From Phycisphaeraceae bacterium (GTDB taxonomy: Bacteria > Planctomycetota > Phycisphaerae > Phycisphaerales > UBA1924): a stretch of 64,000 nt of DNA. This document shows positions 25,710-34,617 of the stretch, one piece after another; the first letter of the stretch is position 1; each line of letters begins with the position of its first letter. The notes below the pieces were generated by a model, which saw only the letters and a list, made by a program, of their open reading frames with translations, did no database searches and was not told where the DNA came from. The translations under genes were made by a program, and so were the position numbers. The stretch spans positions 1 through 64,000 of the forward strand of contig JAHBXE010000015.1 in NCBI GenBank assembly GCA_019636625.1. Direction: 5' to 3'.

Positions 25710-25761
25710 CTGCAAATCGAAAGAATTGGATCAGTGCTTATAGATAAAAACCCTTTATCGT

Positions 25762-28700
25762 CTACCGATCCGTTTCGGGTACGGCGTACACCACGGTGTT
25801 GCTCCCCGCCGTGAGCAGGAGACGACCGTCGAGCAGGGTCATCCGCCGCGGCTGGAACGGCAGCGCGATCCGCTGTGTGTTCACCAGCTTCGCCGACTTG
25901 GCATCCAGGAAGTGCACGTTGAACGTGGGCTTGCTGGCCATGGGATCCACGGCGGTCGTCTCGACCGCGACGAACCCGCCGGCGGCGGGCACGGGGGCGA
26001 GGAGCGTCGTCTCGTCCGTGTCGTCGCGCCGGATGGCGTCGATCCCGACCAACTGGCCCGCGTCGTCGAAGAGGCAGACCCCCCGGTCCGTGGCAAAGGC
26101 GGTGTGGCGGAAGTCCTTGCCGAACGCGAAGCCCTGGATCGAGCCGGTGCCGACGAGGTGCTCCCAGGTCTCGAGTTGGCGCTCCACGAGCTTGCCCGTC
26201 GCGATCGACGCCAGCCACAACGACCGGTTCTCATCCAGCAGGAAGAGCCGATCGCCGAAGACCCACGCCTCGCGCGACTCGAACGCCGGCGGACCGGCGA
26301 TGGTCCACGTTGTGCGCCCCGTCTCCACATCCAAGCACACCACTTCCGTGTCCAGCCCGATCACCGCCGCGGCCCGTGACACACCAGCCGGCCCCGCCCG
26401 ACCCGCGCAGCGGATGTAGCGCACTCGCCCCGCCGTCTGTTCGAGCTTGTGCATCAGTCGCCCGGAGCGTGCATCGAGCACGGCGACCAGGTTGATCGTG
26501 CCGGCCCCGAGCACGCCCGGCCCTGCGGGCTGGTCCGACTGCCCCCCGACGACCAGCGAGCCGCCGCCCACATCCGCATCGTGCACCTGCTGGACGGGTG
26601 TCGAGCCGGCCCAGAGCAGCTTGCCGGTCGCGGGATCGATGCACGCGACCCGCCCGCTTCTCTCCACCAGCGCGAGCACCTGCTCGTCCATCGTGACGGC
26701 CACATCGGTGAGTTTCACCGCCCCATCCAGCGGCGTCTCGATCAGGTTCCGCGTCATCTGCACGCGTGCGACCAGCTCATCGTCCTTGCCGAAGAGCGTG
26801 CGGAACGGGTCCGTGATCCAGCGCGTCTGCCCCGAGACCGCTTCCACCCGTTCCACGCACACGCCCTGGTTCGGCCGGTCCCAGATGAACCACACGGAAT
26901 CCGGGTCCGTCCGGTACAGCACCGGCGGCGAGCCCGTGTACGCGCGCGACCATATCTCCTGCAACGGCGAGGGGTCCTTGCCCGCCGATGGCGCCCCGCC
27001 CGACGAGCCCCACAGCGCGACCCGGCTCTCCCCCGGATGCACCAGCACCACGTGCTCGCACGCTCGGCCCGCCTGCTCCTTGCTCCGCGGCTGCATGATC
27101 ACCCATCCCGGCAGGGACTGCGACACCGGGTGGATCGTGCTCCCCACCCGGGGCAGACGCCGAAGCCCCGCCAAGCGCTCGGCCAGCACCGCCGCCAACG
27201 AGCGTGTGTCCACGGTGTCGCCCCGGTCCGTGAGTGACACGCCGGGGAACTGCTGCTGGAACCGGGCCACCAACTGGGCCGCGGCGAACACCTGGTCCAT
27301 CGATTGCAGCCGTCGCGCCAGTCGCCCGCCCAGCTCACCGATGACCGCGGGGCCGACATTGACACCCGCGCTGCGCGAGGCCTCCGCCGCGAACAAGCCC
27401 TCCCGCAGGGCCGCGACGGCCGCGAGCGGTCGGCCCTCGTTCTCGTGGAGCTCCGCGCTGCGGACCCAGATCGACGCCGCCACCGCCGCGGCCGGGAACT
27501 TCCGTGCCAGGCGCTCGGCATCCTCCGCGGTGGCGCCGGGCCCCAGGGCACCAAACTCGTGCGCGGCCTGCGCCTCGAACGCGGCGTACACGGCGGGCCC
27601 GTGATCGAGCACCAGCTGCCGGGTACGGCGCGCCGCCTCCGTCTCTGCCCGCACGGACACCCCGCCCCGCCGCCACGGCGCGCCGGCCAGCACGGGATCA
27701 CCCAGGACCCGCTGGTACGCCTCCGCCGCCAGCGCGGGACGCGATTGCACTTCGTTGAGCTTCCCCAGCGCCAGCAGATGCATCGACCGCTCTTCCGGAG
27801 TTTCCGCGATCCGGCCCCACCGATCGACAATGGGCGCCAAAAGCGTCGCTTCAAGCACGGGCGAGTCCACGGCGGGACGCTCCTCGGGACGGGGCGCGGG
27901 GCCGCCCCGTGGTCCGGGCGTGCGGGCCGGCGCGGGGGCGGCCGCCGCCCACGCGTTCTGACTCGCCTCCACCATCTCGCGGATGACATCGAACATCCGG
28001 GCCCTGGCCGACCGGCTCTTGTCCGACGCCGGGGTTGCATCGATCGACGTGATCGCCCGGTCCAGCGCCGGGAGTATCTGCGCCGGGTGGCGCGACCGGT
28101 ACGCCAGCTCCGCGAAGGTGATGGCCGGGTCCGGGTCCTGCGGGCTGGCGTTCATCCTGTCTTCCAGGATCCGCTGCGCCACGGTCCATGTCACGAAACT
28201 GTGCACACTCCCGGCGTCCGCCACGATCAACTGGTTGGCCAGCGGGAGCACGTTCCCCAGCCGCTCCAGCCGGACCACCGCCTCATCGCGGCGCGGCCGT
28301 GCCGGGTCGATCACCGCCAGCCCGTCGGCCCGGGGCACGAGCAGCCTCGATCCCGCCACCATCACGCGCCCCCGGATACCGGGCTGCGCAAAGGTCCGTG
28401 TCGTGCCGACTTCCCCTTCGATCGGGTTGTCAAGTGACACAAAGTTGATGGAGTTCCCGCCCACCGCCGCCAGCCGCTCCCCGACGGGCAGAAGGTACAT
28501 CGGCGAGCCCAGTTCTTCCGCCGGGCGCTGGCCGCGGATCGCCCCGGTCAGGCGGTCGAGCACGAGCAGCGCCTGCCGGTCCGGCGCCACGGTGAACACC
28601 GCGTCGTCGCGGACCAGGGGGGAGTCCCACTGCCACGGCCGGGCCGGCTCGGGCATCATGCCGTAGGCCATGTTCCCCGGCGCCAGCACGGGCGCGCGCC

Positions 28701-30117
28701 GGATCCACACCGGCCGCCCCGTCGCGGCCTCCACCGCGGCGACAACGCCCAGGCGGTCCGAGCAGTACACCACGCCCCGGTCCAGCGTGGCCGCGTGCTC
28801 CATCCGAGTCTCGACGCCCCGGAAGATCGAGCCCGCGCTGGCCACCGAGCGCACCCACCGCAGCGACCCATCTTCGAGCGACACGCCGACGAGGTACAGC
28901 CCCACCATCCGGCGCTGCGGCCCGCCCTTGCGCGCCATGAGCACGATCGTCGATCCCTCGATCAGGGCCGGCCCCCGGACGGCAGCGCCGTCGAGCGAGG
29001 GGTCCAGATCCGACACGACAAACGACCACAGCACCGCGCCCGTCGCGGTGTCGATGGCGTACGTCCGCCCGCCATCGGCCCGCATGCCGTTCTGAACCAG
29101 CCCGGTTGTTGTCACGAGCGTCCGGCCCCGCACCGTCACGGTGCACGTGTCCTCGGAGCGCTGCGTGAACCGGTTCGGGTTGGCCCGGCGTCCCGGCTCC
29201 TCCGCCGCGCGAACCGTCCACCGGGGCTGCAGCGTGAACCGATCGCGGGATGTGATCGTCGTCCCGTCGTTGATGTACACGCAATCGCCGTACACCGTCG
29301 GCAGAACGAACAGCCCGTACGTGCTCTCGTCGACCGGCTCCACGACCGGCTCGCGCGCGGGGGCCGACAGATCGATCGGCGAACTCCACAGGGGCCGGGG
29401 CGGGACATCCGCATACTCCAGCGCCGGGCCGGGCGACACAAAGTCCGACCGGGGCAGACGCAACGAGGCCGGGGGCTCGACGCGCTTCCGCGCCGGAGCG
29501 GCCGTCCCCGCCTGCGCCGCCCACTGTTCGGCCAGCGCCCACACCCGCGCGTCGTCCAGGTAGGCCGCCACCCGGCCCATCGCCAGCGCCGCCTCGCGGA
29601 AGGGCTGGTCCGGCGCGGCGCGATCGGGATGTGTTGCCAGCGGCTCGAGCGTCATACGCGCCGCCTCGAACTCCGCCGCTTCCAGGCGCATCTGCGCCAT
29701 CCGCAGCGCCGCCTCGAAGCCGGGGCGCGTCAGGAACCGCGACCGCTCCACGCGATCGATCTGCCCCGCCTCCAGCTCCCGCTGCGCCCGGGCCGTCTCC
29801 GAGGCGCGGTACCGCTCCAGCAGTCGCGGCGAAGCGAGCAGCTTCGCGTGGACCCGCGCGCGGACGCTGATAAACAGGTTCGGCTGCCCTTGCTCGGCCA
29901 CGAGCCGGTCGGGCTGGTCGTCCAGCAGCCGCTGCAGCTCGCGAACGGCCTCGCCGTCGTTGCCCGCCGCCTCGAACTCGTCGATGCGCTGCAGCGTCTC
30001 CCTCGCCACGGGCGAGTCGTCCACGTAGACGGGATTGACCATCTGCCCCGCCGCGATCCGGGTCAGCGCCGCACAGCACAGGGCCACCAGCCAGGCAATC
30101 CTCACGGCCACCACCAT
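25762..30117 (-). CDS. Giant secreted PQQ-like beta-propeller protein
   Basis: A protein of 1451 residues with a signal peptide (VRIAWLVALCCAALTRIAAG). The first 250 residues are alpha-helical repeats (GEAVRELQRLLDDQP, FEAALRMAQMRLEAAEFEAARMTLEPL), resembling TPR. Then come two long propeller-like regions with A-x-D-x-x-T/S-G-x-x-x-W motifs (for example AIDTATGAVLWSF, CLDVETGRTTWTI, CIDPATGKLLWAG) as in BamB/PQQ-dehydrogenase-like repeats, at about residues 300-620 and 1090-1430, separated by a helical region. No PQQ-binding residues or enzyme motif were checked; most such proteins are scaffolds. Codons near the start (ATG, GTG, GTG, GTG) leave the first residue uncertain. A 7-bp hairpin at 30123-30141 lies just upstream. 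Confidence 0.78.
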   Translation of the reverse strand: MVVAVRIAWLVALCCAALTRIAAGQMVNPVYVDDSPVARETLQRIDEFEAAGNDGEAVRELQRLLDDQPDRLVAEQGQPNLFISVRARVHAKLLASPRLLERYRASETARAQRELEAGQIDRVERSRFLTRPGFEAALRMAQMRLEAAEFEAARMTLEPLATHPDRAAPDQPFREAALAMGRVAAYLDDARVWALAEQWAAQAGTAAPARKRVEPPASLRLPRSDFVSPGPALEYADVPPRPLWSSPIDLSAPAREPVVEPVDESTYGLFVLPTVYGDCVYINDGTTITSRDRFTLQPRWTVRAAEEPGRRANPNRFTQRSEDTCTVTVRGRTLVTTTGLVQNGMRADGGRTYAIDTATGAVLWSFVVSDLDPSLDGAAVRGPALIEGSTIVLMARKGGPQRRMVGLYLVGVSLEDGSLRWVRSVASAGSIFRGVETRMEHAATLDRGVVYCSDRLGVVAAVEAATGRPVWIRRAPVLAPGNMAYGMMPEPARPWQWDSPLVRDDAVFTVAPDRQALLVLDRLTGAIRGQRPAEELGSPMYLLPVGERLAAVGGNSINFVSLDNPIEGEVGTTRTFAQPGIRGRVMVAGSRLLVPRADGLAVIDPARPRRDEAVVRLERLGNVLPLANQLIVADAGSVHSFVTWTVAQRILEDRMNASPQDPDPAITFAELAYRSRHPAQILPALDRAITSIDATPASDKSRSARARMFDVIREMVEASQNAWAAAAPAPARTPGPRGGPAPRPEERPAVDSPVLEATLLAPIVDRWGRIAETPEERSMHLLALGKLNEVQSRPALAAEAYQRVLGDPVLAGAPWRRGGVSVRAETEAARRTRQLVLDHGPAVYAAFEAQAAHEFGALGPGATAEDAERLARKFPAAAVAASIWVRSAELHENEGRPLAAVAALREGLFAAEASRSAGVNVGPAVIGELGGRLARRLQSMDQVFAAAQLVARFQQQFPGVSLTDRGDTVDTRSLAAVLAERLAGLRRLPRVGSTIHPVSQSLPGWVIMQPRSKEQAGRACEHVVLVHPGESRVALWGSSGGAPSAGKDPSPLQEIWSRAYTGSPPVLYRTDPDSVWFIWDRPNQGVCVERVEAVSGQTRWITDPFRTLFGKDDELVARVQMTRNLIETPLDGAVKLTDVAVTMDEQVLALVERSGRVACIDPATGKLLWAGSTPVQQVHDADVGGGSLVVGGQSDQPAGPGVLGAGTINLVAVLDARSGRLMHKLEQTAGRVRYIRCAGRAGPAGVSRAAAVIGLDTEVVCLDVETGRTTWTIAGPPAFESREAWVFGDRLFLLDENRSLWLASIATGKLVERQLETWEHLVGTGSIQGFAFGKDFRHTAFATDRGVCLFDDAGQLVGIDAIRRDDTDETTLLAPVPAAGGFVAVETTAVDPMASKPTFNVHFLDAKSAKLVNTQRIALPFQPRRMTLLDGRLLLTAGSNTVVYAVPETDR

Positions 30118-30122
30118 TCCTC

Positions 30123-30141
30123 GGCCGGCCTCCCGCCGGCC
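30123..30141 (-). promoter_or_regulatory. Hairpin in the 5' leader of the PQQ-type gene
   Basis: GGCCGGC and GCCGGCC pair perfectly over 7 bp with a 5-base loop that reads GGGAG on the mRNA. It lies 5 bases before the ATG at 30117, followed by CGAGGA. The loop could present or hide the ribosome site. Inference only. Confidence 0.35.
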
Positions 30142-30298
30142 GTGTAACCACGCCGCCAAAGACGGACCTTCCCCGGCCTCGTCATCGGCATAAGCCCCAC
30201 CGCAAGTGAGTCTATGGGACCCGGCCCGCCCGGGGCGGTCACCCCATGGCCCCTTCCTTCCGATACGCACCCGTTCGACCAGCGCGGGAGGGAGAGCC

Positions 30299-30730
30299 AT
30301 GCCGTTGCAACTTGGAGCCCGATCGGCGGGAATCTGGCGCGCCCTCACGTGCCCCGCGTGCCGGTCCCGGCGCGTGGTCGTCCTGCTCGCCGCCATCATC
30401 CTGATGAGCCTCGGCGACCTCTACATGACGCTCGAACACCTCACCCACGTCGGCATGCCCGAGGCCAATCCCCTCGCCCACGCCATCATTCAGTACGGCT
30501 CGCGCTCCATCCTCATCGCCTGGAAGCTGGCCACCGTTGTTCTCGCCGTCGGCATCCTCTATTACGCCCGCCGACGCTGGTCCGCCGAGGCCGCGGCCCT
30601 GTTCTGCTGCGGCGTGCTGACCTGGCTCTCGGCCCGCTGGCTCGACTACAGCGAGCAGATGCTGAAAGTTGACACCAGCTTCTGCCCCCTGGTTCTCGGC
30701 GACGATCACCGCTGGGTTACGCTCCCCTGA
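30299..30730 (+). CDS. DUF5658-like small membrane protein
   Basis: A protein of 143 residues with three or four helices. The core VVVLLAAIILMSLGDLYMTLEHLTHVGMPEANPLAH matches the DUF5658 pattern of a membrane helix carrying D-x-Y/x-x-T...H/G...EANP, with a helix WKLATVVLAVGILYYARRR after it. The N-terminus has a CPACRSRR pair. Function unknown. The ATG at 30299 follows GGGAGGGAGAG, a good ribosome site. Confidence 0.7.
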   Translation: MPLQLGARSAGIWRALTCPACRSRRVVVLLAAIILMSLGDLYMTLEHLTHVGMPEANPLAHAIIQYGSRSILIAWKLATVVLAVGILYYARRRWSAEAAALFCCGVLTWLSARWLDYSEQMLKVDTSFCPLVLGDDHRWVTLP

Positions 30731-30756
30731 AACTGGTGCCGCAAGCCGGGGGCGGA

Positions 30757-30762
30757 TACGCT
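30757..30762 (+). promoter_or_regulatory. Putative -10 element of a leaderless transcript
   Basis: TACGCT lies 8 bases before the ATG at 30771, with no Shine-Dalgarno site. Confidence 0.3.
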
Positions 30763-30770
30763 CCTCGCCG

Positions 30771-31226
30771 ATGGCCCGCGCCCTGATCGCCCTGGTTGTT
30801 CTCGTGCTCTCCGGTTGCGGGTACAGCGCGCCCACGCTCCGCGTTGCGGAGGTTGCGCTCCACGAGCGCACCGCCGAGGGCATGGTCGTGATGGTCAGCA
30901 TCGATGCCGACAACCGCAACGAGGTCGAGCTCCCGCTGCGCGATGTCTCGTACACCGTCACGCTCGAGAACGGCTGGTCATTCTCCGGCACGCGCTCCCC
31001 CGAAGCCTCGCTCCGCCGCCTGGGCACGCAGCGGTTCCGCTTCCCCGCCGTCTTCGCGTTCCCGGAGGGCGCGGCCCCCACGGGCCCGATCGGCGTCTCG
31101 GTCTCCGGGCGCGTGGGCTACACCGCGCCGGGCCGCCTCGCGCAGGACCTCTTCGATGCGGGCATCCGGCGGCCCAGCGCCCCGTTCCGCGGCGAGGGGC
31201 GGGTGTCGCTCGACGCCGCCCCCTGA
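30771..31226 (+). CDS. Putative lipoprotein with LEA/WHy-like domain
   Basis: A protein of 151 residues. The lipobox is VLSGC (Cys about 16) after a hydrophobic stretch. The rest is one beta-sandwich: LRVAEVALHERTAEGMVVMVSIDADNRN, then NEVELPLRDVSYTVTLENGW, which fits the LEA type 2 (water-stress WHy) fold, followed by FRFPAVFAF and GPIGVSVSGRVGYTAPG. Such lipoproteins are usually of unknown function, sometimes linked to stress. A TACGCT element at 30757 may act as the promoter. It converges on the Nif3 gene with 5 bases between stops. Confidence 0.72.
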   Translation: MARALIALVVLVLSGCGYSAPTLRVAEVALHERTAEGMVVMVSIDADNRNEVELPLRDVSYTVTLENGWSFSGTRSPEASLRRLGTQRFRFPAVFAFPEGAAPTGPIGVSVSGRVGYTAPGRLAQDLFDAGIRRPSAPFRGEGRVSLDAAP

Positions 31227-31231
31227 TCCCG

Positions 31232-32374
31232 CTACACCGGCACGCGCGGGCTCTTGTCCACCGCGCTCACCTTGAACGACACGCCCGAGAGCATCGACTC
31301 CAGGCGGCGGGCCAGGCGCGGCAGGTAGCCCCGCTCCGTGTTGGTGTGCCCCGCCAGGATCAGGGACAGCCCGCTGTGCAGCGACGCGATCACGTCGTGG
31401 TGCTGCATCTCCCCCGTGATGTACACATCGCAGCCGTCCGCCCGCGCCGCCGCCGCCAGCGACGCCCCGGAGCCGGGGCACACACCAATATGTGTTATGG
31501 CCCGGTCCTGGTCGTGCGCCATGGCGACGTTCACGACCTGGATGTTCAGGTGCTTCTTGAGCCGCTCGGCCAGTTCCGCGACCGTTGCCGGTTGGTCCAG
31601 CACGATCCGCCGCCCCGGCCCGTGGTGCCGCTGCGGGCGCCCGAGCAGCTCGTACACGTCCACCGCCGGCTCCTCGTAGGGGTGGAACCGCGAGAGCGTC
31701 TCGAGCGCCAGCGGCAGCGCCGCCTTCGAGCACACCATCTCCAGCCGCATTTCGGGCACCTGCTCCAGGTGCCCCGGCCGGCCGACCGCCGGCTTGGTCG
31801 AGTCCCCACCCAGGAATGAGCCCGTGCCCAGCGTCGAGAACGAGCACACCTGGTAGTCGCCGATGATCCCCGCGCCCGCCGTCGCCAGCGCGCTCCGCAC
31901 CGCGTCCAGGCTCCGCTCCGGCACGAACGTCACGATCTTCACCTGCTGCGTCGCCTCGCGCGCGATGTGCGGCTCGATCGCCCGGCTGTCCCCCGCGACC
32001 GTCCCTTCCGTCCCCCCCGAGAGGCCCTCCGCCAGCCAGTCGGTCATGCCCCCGGGCGCGGCGTCCAGCGCCGTGTGCGGCGAGTACACCGCCATCCCCG
32101 CCGCCGCGGCGCCGAGCAGGATCCGCCCGCGGGGCGTTTCGCCCGTGATGCGCTTGAGCGGCTCCCAGATCGGCGGGTGGTACGCGATCACCGCCGAGGC
32201 TTTCATCGCCAGCGCCTCGCCCAGCACCCGCTCGGTCAGATCGATCGTCAGCAGCACCGGACCGCGCAGGGGCTGCTCGCCCGAGCCCAGCAGCAGGCCC
32301 ACGTTGTCCCACGGGGCCGCCAGTTCGAGGGGCGCGATGGTCTGCATCGCCTGCGCAAGGTGGCTGACGTTCAT
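31232..32374 (-). CDS. Nif3-like dinuclear metal center protein
   Basis: A protein of 380 residues of the Nif3/YbgI (GTP cyclohydrolase I type 2) family, which forms toroidal hexamers with a two-metal site. The motifs seen are APWDNVGLLLG, AYHPPIWEPLKRI (metal His), YSPHTALDAAPGG (metal His/Asp) and, at the end, ITHIGVCPGSGAS and YITGEMQHHDVI with the second His/Glu set. A middle insert (residues about 150-260: QVKIVTFVPERS, VDVYELLGRP) matches the long bacterial form with a PII-like domain. The physiological substrate is not known. The ATG at 32374 follows GGGAG at an 8-base spacing; ATGs further upstream have no site. Confidence 0.9.
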   Translation of the reverse strand: MNVSHLAQAMQTIAPLELAAPWDNVGLLLGSGEQPLRGPVLLTIDLTERVLGEALAMKASAVIAYHPPIWEPLKRITGETPRGRILLGAAAAGMAVYSPHTALDAAPGGMTDWLAEGLSGGTEGTVAGDSRAIEPHIAREATQQVKIVTFVPERSLDAVRSALATAGAGIIGDYQVCSFSTLGTGSFLGGDSTKPAVGRPGHLEQVPEMRLEMVCSKAALPLALETLSRFHPYEEPAVDVYELLGRPQRHHGPGRRIVLDQPATVAELAERLKKHLNIQVVNVAMAHDQDRAITHIGVCPGSGASLAAAARADGCDVYITGEMQHHDVIASLHSGLSLILAGHTNTERGYLPRLARRLESMLSGVSFKVSAVDKSPRVPV

Positions 32375-32416
32375 GGGCGTGGCTCCCATCGGGTGACGCT
32401 GCATCGTACCCGCCTG

Positions 32417-32422
32417 TACCAT
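32417..32422 (+). promoter_or_regulatory. Putative -10 element of leaderless ispE
   Basis: TACCAT lies 6 bases before the GTG at 32429 and no Shine-Dalgarno site is visible. Transcription would begin at the start codon. Confidence 0.4.
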
Positions 32423-32428
32423 CACCCC

Positions 32429-33310
32429 GTGGAACTCTCGCGCCGCGCCTACGCCAAGGTCAACCTCTGCCTCTCCGTCGGGCCGCCCGTGCCCACGGAG
32501 CGCGGCACCATGCACCCGATCGCCTCGTGGATGCACGCCATCGACCTGTACGACACGGTCACGCTTACCTGGCTGGGCGAGCACCACCCCCAGCGTTTCG
32601 AGGTCGCCTGGGCCGCGGATGCTCCGCGCCAGAGCCCGATCGACTGGCCCGCGGAACGTGACCTGGGCTTCCGGGCCCTGCGGCTGATGGAGCAGGCGGT
32701 GGGTCGGTCGCTGCCCGTGTCGATCCGCATCGAGAAGCGCATCCCGGTCGGCGGGGGCCTGGGGGGCGGGTCGTCGGACGCCGCGGCGGTGATGATGGGC
32801 TTGCGCGAGGTCCTGTCCCTCCGCCTGACGGATCAGCAGTTGCGGGAGATGTCCGGCGCGTTGGGGAGCGATGTGGCGTTCTTTATCGATGAACCGCCGC
32901 CCGCGCCTGCGCTGGTGACGGGTATGGGGGACAGGATCGAGCGCGTGGGGCGGGACTGGGCGGGGAGGGACGTGGTGCTGGTGCTGCCCGCGTTCGGGTG
33001 CGCCACGGGGCCGGTGTACAAGATGTACGACCAACTCGGCGCGCGGGCGCTGCGCGATGTGAGGCCGTTCTCGGATGAACTGTTCAACGACCTGCTCCCG
33101 GCGGCGGAGGCGGTGCAGCCCGCGCTGGGGCCGCTGCGTGACGCGGTGGTGCGTGCCGCCGGGCGCGAGGTGTACATGAGTGGAAGCGGGAGCACGCTTT
33201 TCTTGCTTTCGAAGGGGGATGGAGGGGCGGCGGATGATGTGGGGGAGGTCGCGGACAAGATCGGGCGGGAAGTGTCCGATATCCGTGTGGTGCGGACTCG
33301 ACTCGTGTAA
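32429..33310 (+). CDS. ispE: 4-diphosphocytidyl-2-C-methyl-D-erythritol kinase
   Basis: A GHMP-family kinase (293 residues) that phosphorylates CDP-methylerythritol in the non-mevalonate isoprenoid pathway. It begins with AYAKVNLCLSVG (the Lys/Asn of the substrate site), has the ATP-binding loop PVGGGLGGGSSDAAAV near residue 108, GSDVAFFI after it, and a terminal MSGSGSTLFLL. The order and length fit IspE. It has a GTG start with a probable leaderless mRNA. Its stop TAA overlaps the ATG of the ROK kinase (TAATG), so the two are co-translated. It is divergent from the Nif3 gene. Confidence 0.93.
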   Translation: MELSRRAYAKVNLCLSVGPPVPTERGTMHPIASWMHAIDLYDTVTLTWLGEHHPQRFEVAWAADAPRQSPIDWPAERDLGFRALRLMEQAVGRSLPVSIRIEKRIPVGGGLGGGSSDAAAVMMGLREVLSLRLTDQQLREMSGALGSDVAFFIDEPPPAPALVTGMGDRIERVGRDWAGRDVVLVLPAFGCATGPVYKMYDQLGARALRDVRPFSDELFNDLLPAAEAVQPALGPLRDAVVRAAGREVYMSGSGSTLFLLSKGDGGAADDVGEVADKIGREVSDIRVVRTRLV

Positions 33311-34281
33311 TGGAGCCAAGTATGCCCTCGGTGAAGCCAGTGGTGGGGATCGACCTCGGCGGGACGAACGTGCAGATCGGCGTCGTGAGCCCGGACAAGA
33401 AAGTTGTGGGGAGCGCCAAGCGCAAGACCAAGCCCGATGAGGGGCGCGACGCCGTGCTGACGCGGATCGCGGAGGGGATCGAGGAGGCGTGCGCGGCGGC
33501 GAAGATGAAGGTGAGCGAGCTGTGCGGCGTCGGGATCGGCGCGCCGGGGGCGATCGACCCGGAGACGGGGGTGGTGCTGGAGGCGGTGAACCTGCGGTGG
33601 AACGAGGTGCCGCTGGCGAAGCTGCTGTCGGAGAAGGTGAAGCAGCCGGTTTTCGTGGACAACGATGTGAACGTGGCGGTGTACGGGGAGAACAAGCTGG
33701 GCGCGGGGGAGAACGCGCGGGACCTGCTGGGGGTATGGCTGGGGACGGGGATCGGCGGGGGGCTGATCCTGAACGGGGAGCTGTACTACGGGACGTTCAA
33801 GACGGCGGGCGAGATCGGGCACACGATTCTGTTTCCGGGCATTCCGCTGGGGTCGCGGTCGCTGGAGCACAACTGCTCGCGGTCGGCGGTGGTGGACCGG
33901 ATCGTGCGGCTGATCAAGGCCAACCGCAAGTCGGTGATCCCGTCGATGGTGGATGGGGACCTGAGCGAGGTGAAGTCCAAGACGGTGGCCAAGGCATACC
34001 AGATGGGCGATGAGCTGACGATCCAGGTGGTGGACCACGCCGCGGACCTGATCGGGATCGGGATCGCGAACATGGTGACGATGCTGAGCCTTGGGCGGGT
34101 GGTGCTGGGGGGCGGGCTGACCGAGGCGCTTGGAGAGCCGCTGGTGGACCGGGTGAAGAAGTCGGTGCGGGCCAACGTGTTCCCGGACAAGTGCAAGCAG
34201 GTGAAGGTGGTGGGGACGAAGTTGCTGGATGATGCGGGGGTGCTGGGGGCGGCGCTGATCGCGTGGGAGAGGATGAAGTAG
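33310..34281 (+). CDS. ROK family sugar kinase/regulator-like protein
   Basis: A protein of 323 residues of the ROK family (glucokinase, N-acetylmannosamine kinase, repressors). VGIDLGGTNVQIG is the phosphate-binding loop at residues about 11-23, GVGIGAPGAIDPETG and VDNDVNVAVYGE follow, then LGTGIGGGLI and TAGEIGHTIL with the His. The zinc motif CxCGxxGC, usual right after this His in ROK proteins, is absent: only one Cys (EHNCSRS) remains, so any zinc site is lost or different. Without a DNA-binding domain it should be an enzyme. It overlaps ispE by one base and ends before a gene-free stretch. An in-frame ATG lies four codons in. Confidence 0.88.
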   Translation: MEPSMPSVKPVVGIDLGGTNVQIGVVSPDKKVVGSAKRKTKPDEGRDAVLTRIAEGIEEACAAAKMKVSELCGVGIGAPGAIDPETGVVLEAVNLRWNEVPLAKLLSEKVKQPVFVDNDVNVAVYGENKLGAGENARDLLGVWLGTGIGGGLILNGELYYGTFKTAGEIGHTILFPGIPLGSRSLEHNCSRSAVVDRIVRLIKANRKSVIPSMVDGDLSEVKSKTVAKAYQMGDELTIQVVDHAADLIGIGIANMVTMLSLGRVVLGGGLTEALGEPLVDRVKKSVRANVFPDKCKQVKVVGTKLLDDAGVLGAALIAWERMK

Positions 34282-34617
34282 GGGGGAATGGCGAATGGGG
34301 AGTGGGAGGGGGGGGTTGGCGGTCAAGATGCTCAAGGTTTGTGTGTAAGGTGGTATGCGCATCTTGAGGGGGTGGGAATCGTGGTTTTTGGCAGCGCCAA
34401 GGCGGTTTTGGGGTCAAGTTGCTCATGGGGGCGGGGGTCAAGGTGCGCAAGGGGGTTGAGCATCTTGGACGATGAGGAAGTTGGAAGGTTGGGATGACCT
34501 TGCAAAACACCGAGATTGCAGAGGACATCTCGGTGCCACGTATGTGGGTGATCTTGATGCCGCACGCCGTGCGCGGGCGTCGCCGCTTGCGGGTCGGGGC
34601 GTGCGAATAATGGCAGC
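34282..34617. repeat. Intergenic region with imperfect TCAAG(A/G/T)TGC(T/G)CA repeats
   Basis: About 336 bases without a gene. Five imperfect copies of a 10-13-base element occur in both orientations: TCAAGATGCTCAA (34323-34335), GCATCTTGAG (34359-34368), TCAAGTTGCTCA (34414-34425), TCAAGGTGCGCAA (34438-34450) and TTGAGCATCTTGG (34456-34468). The G-rich filler between them is simple. This could be a cluster of protein-binding sites or a degenerate repeat. No promoter with a -35 is seen, but AATAAT lies 6 bases before the next ATG. Confidence 0.45.
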
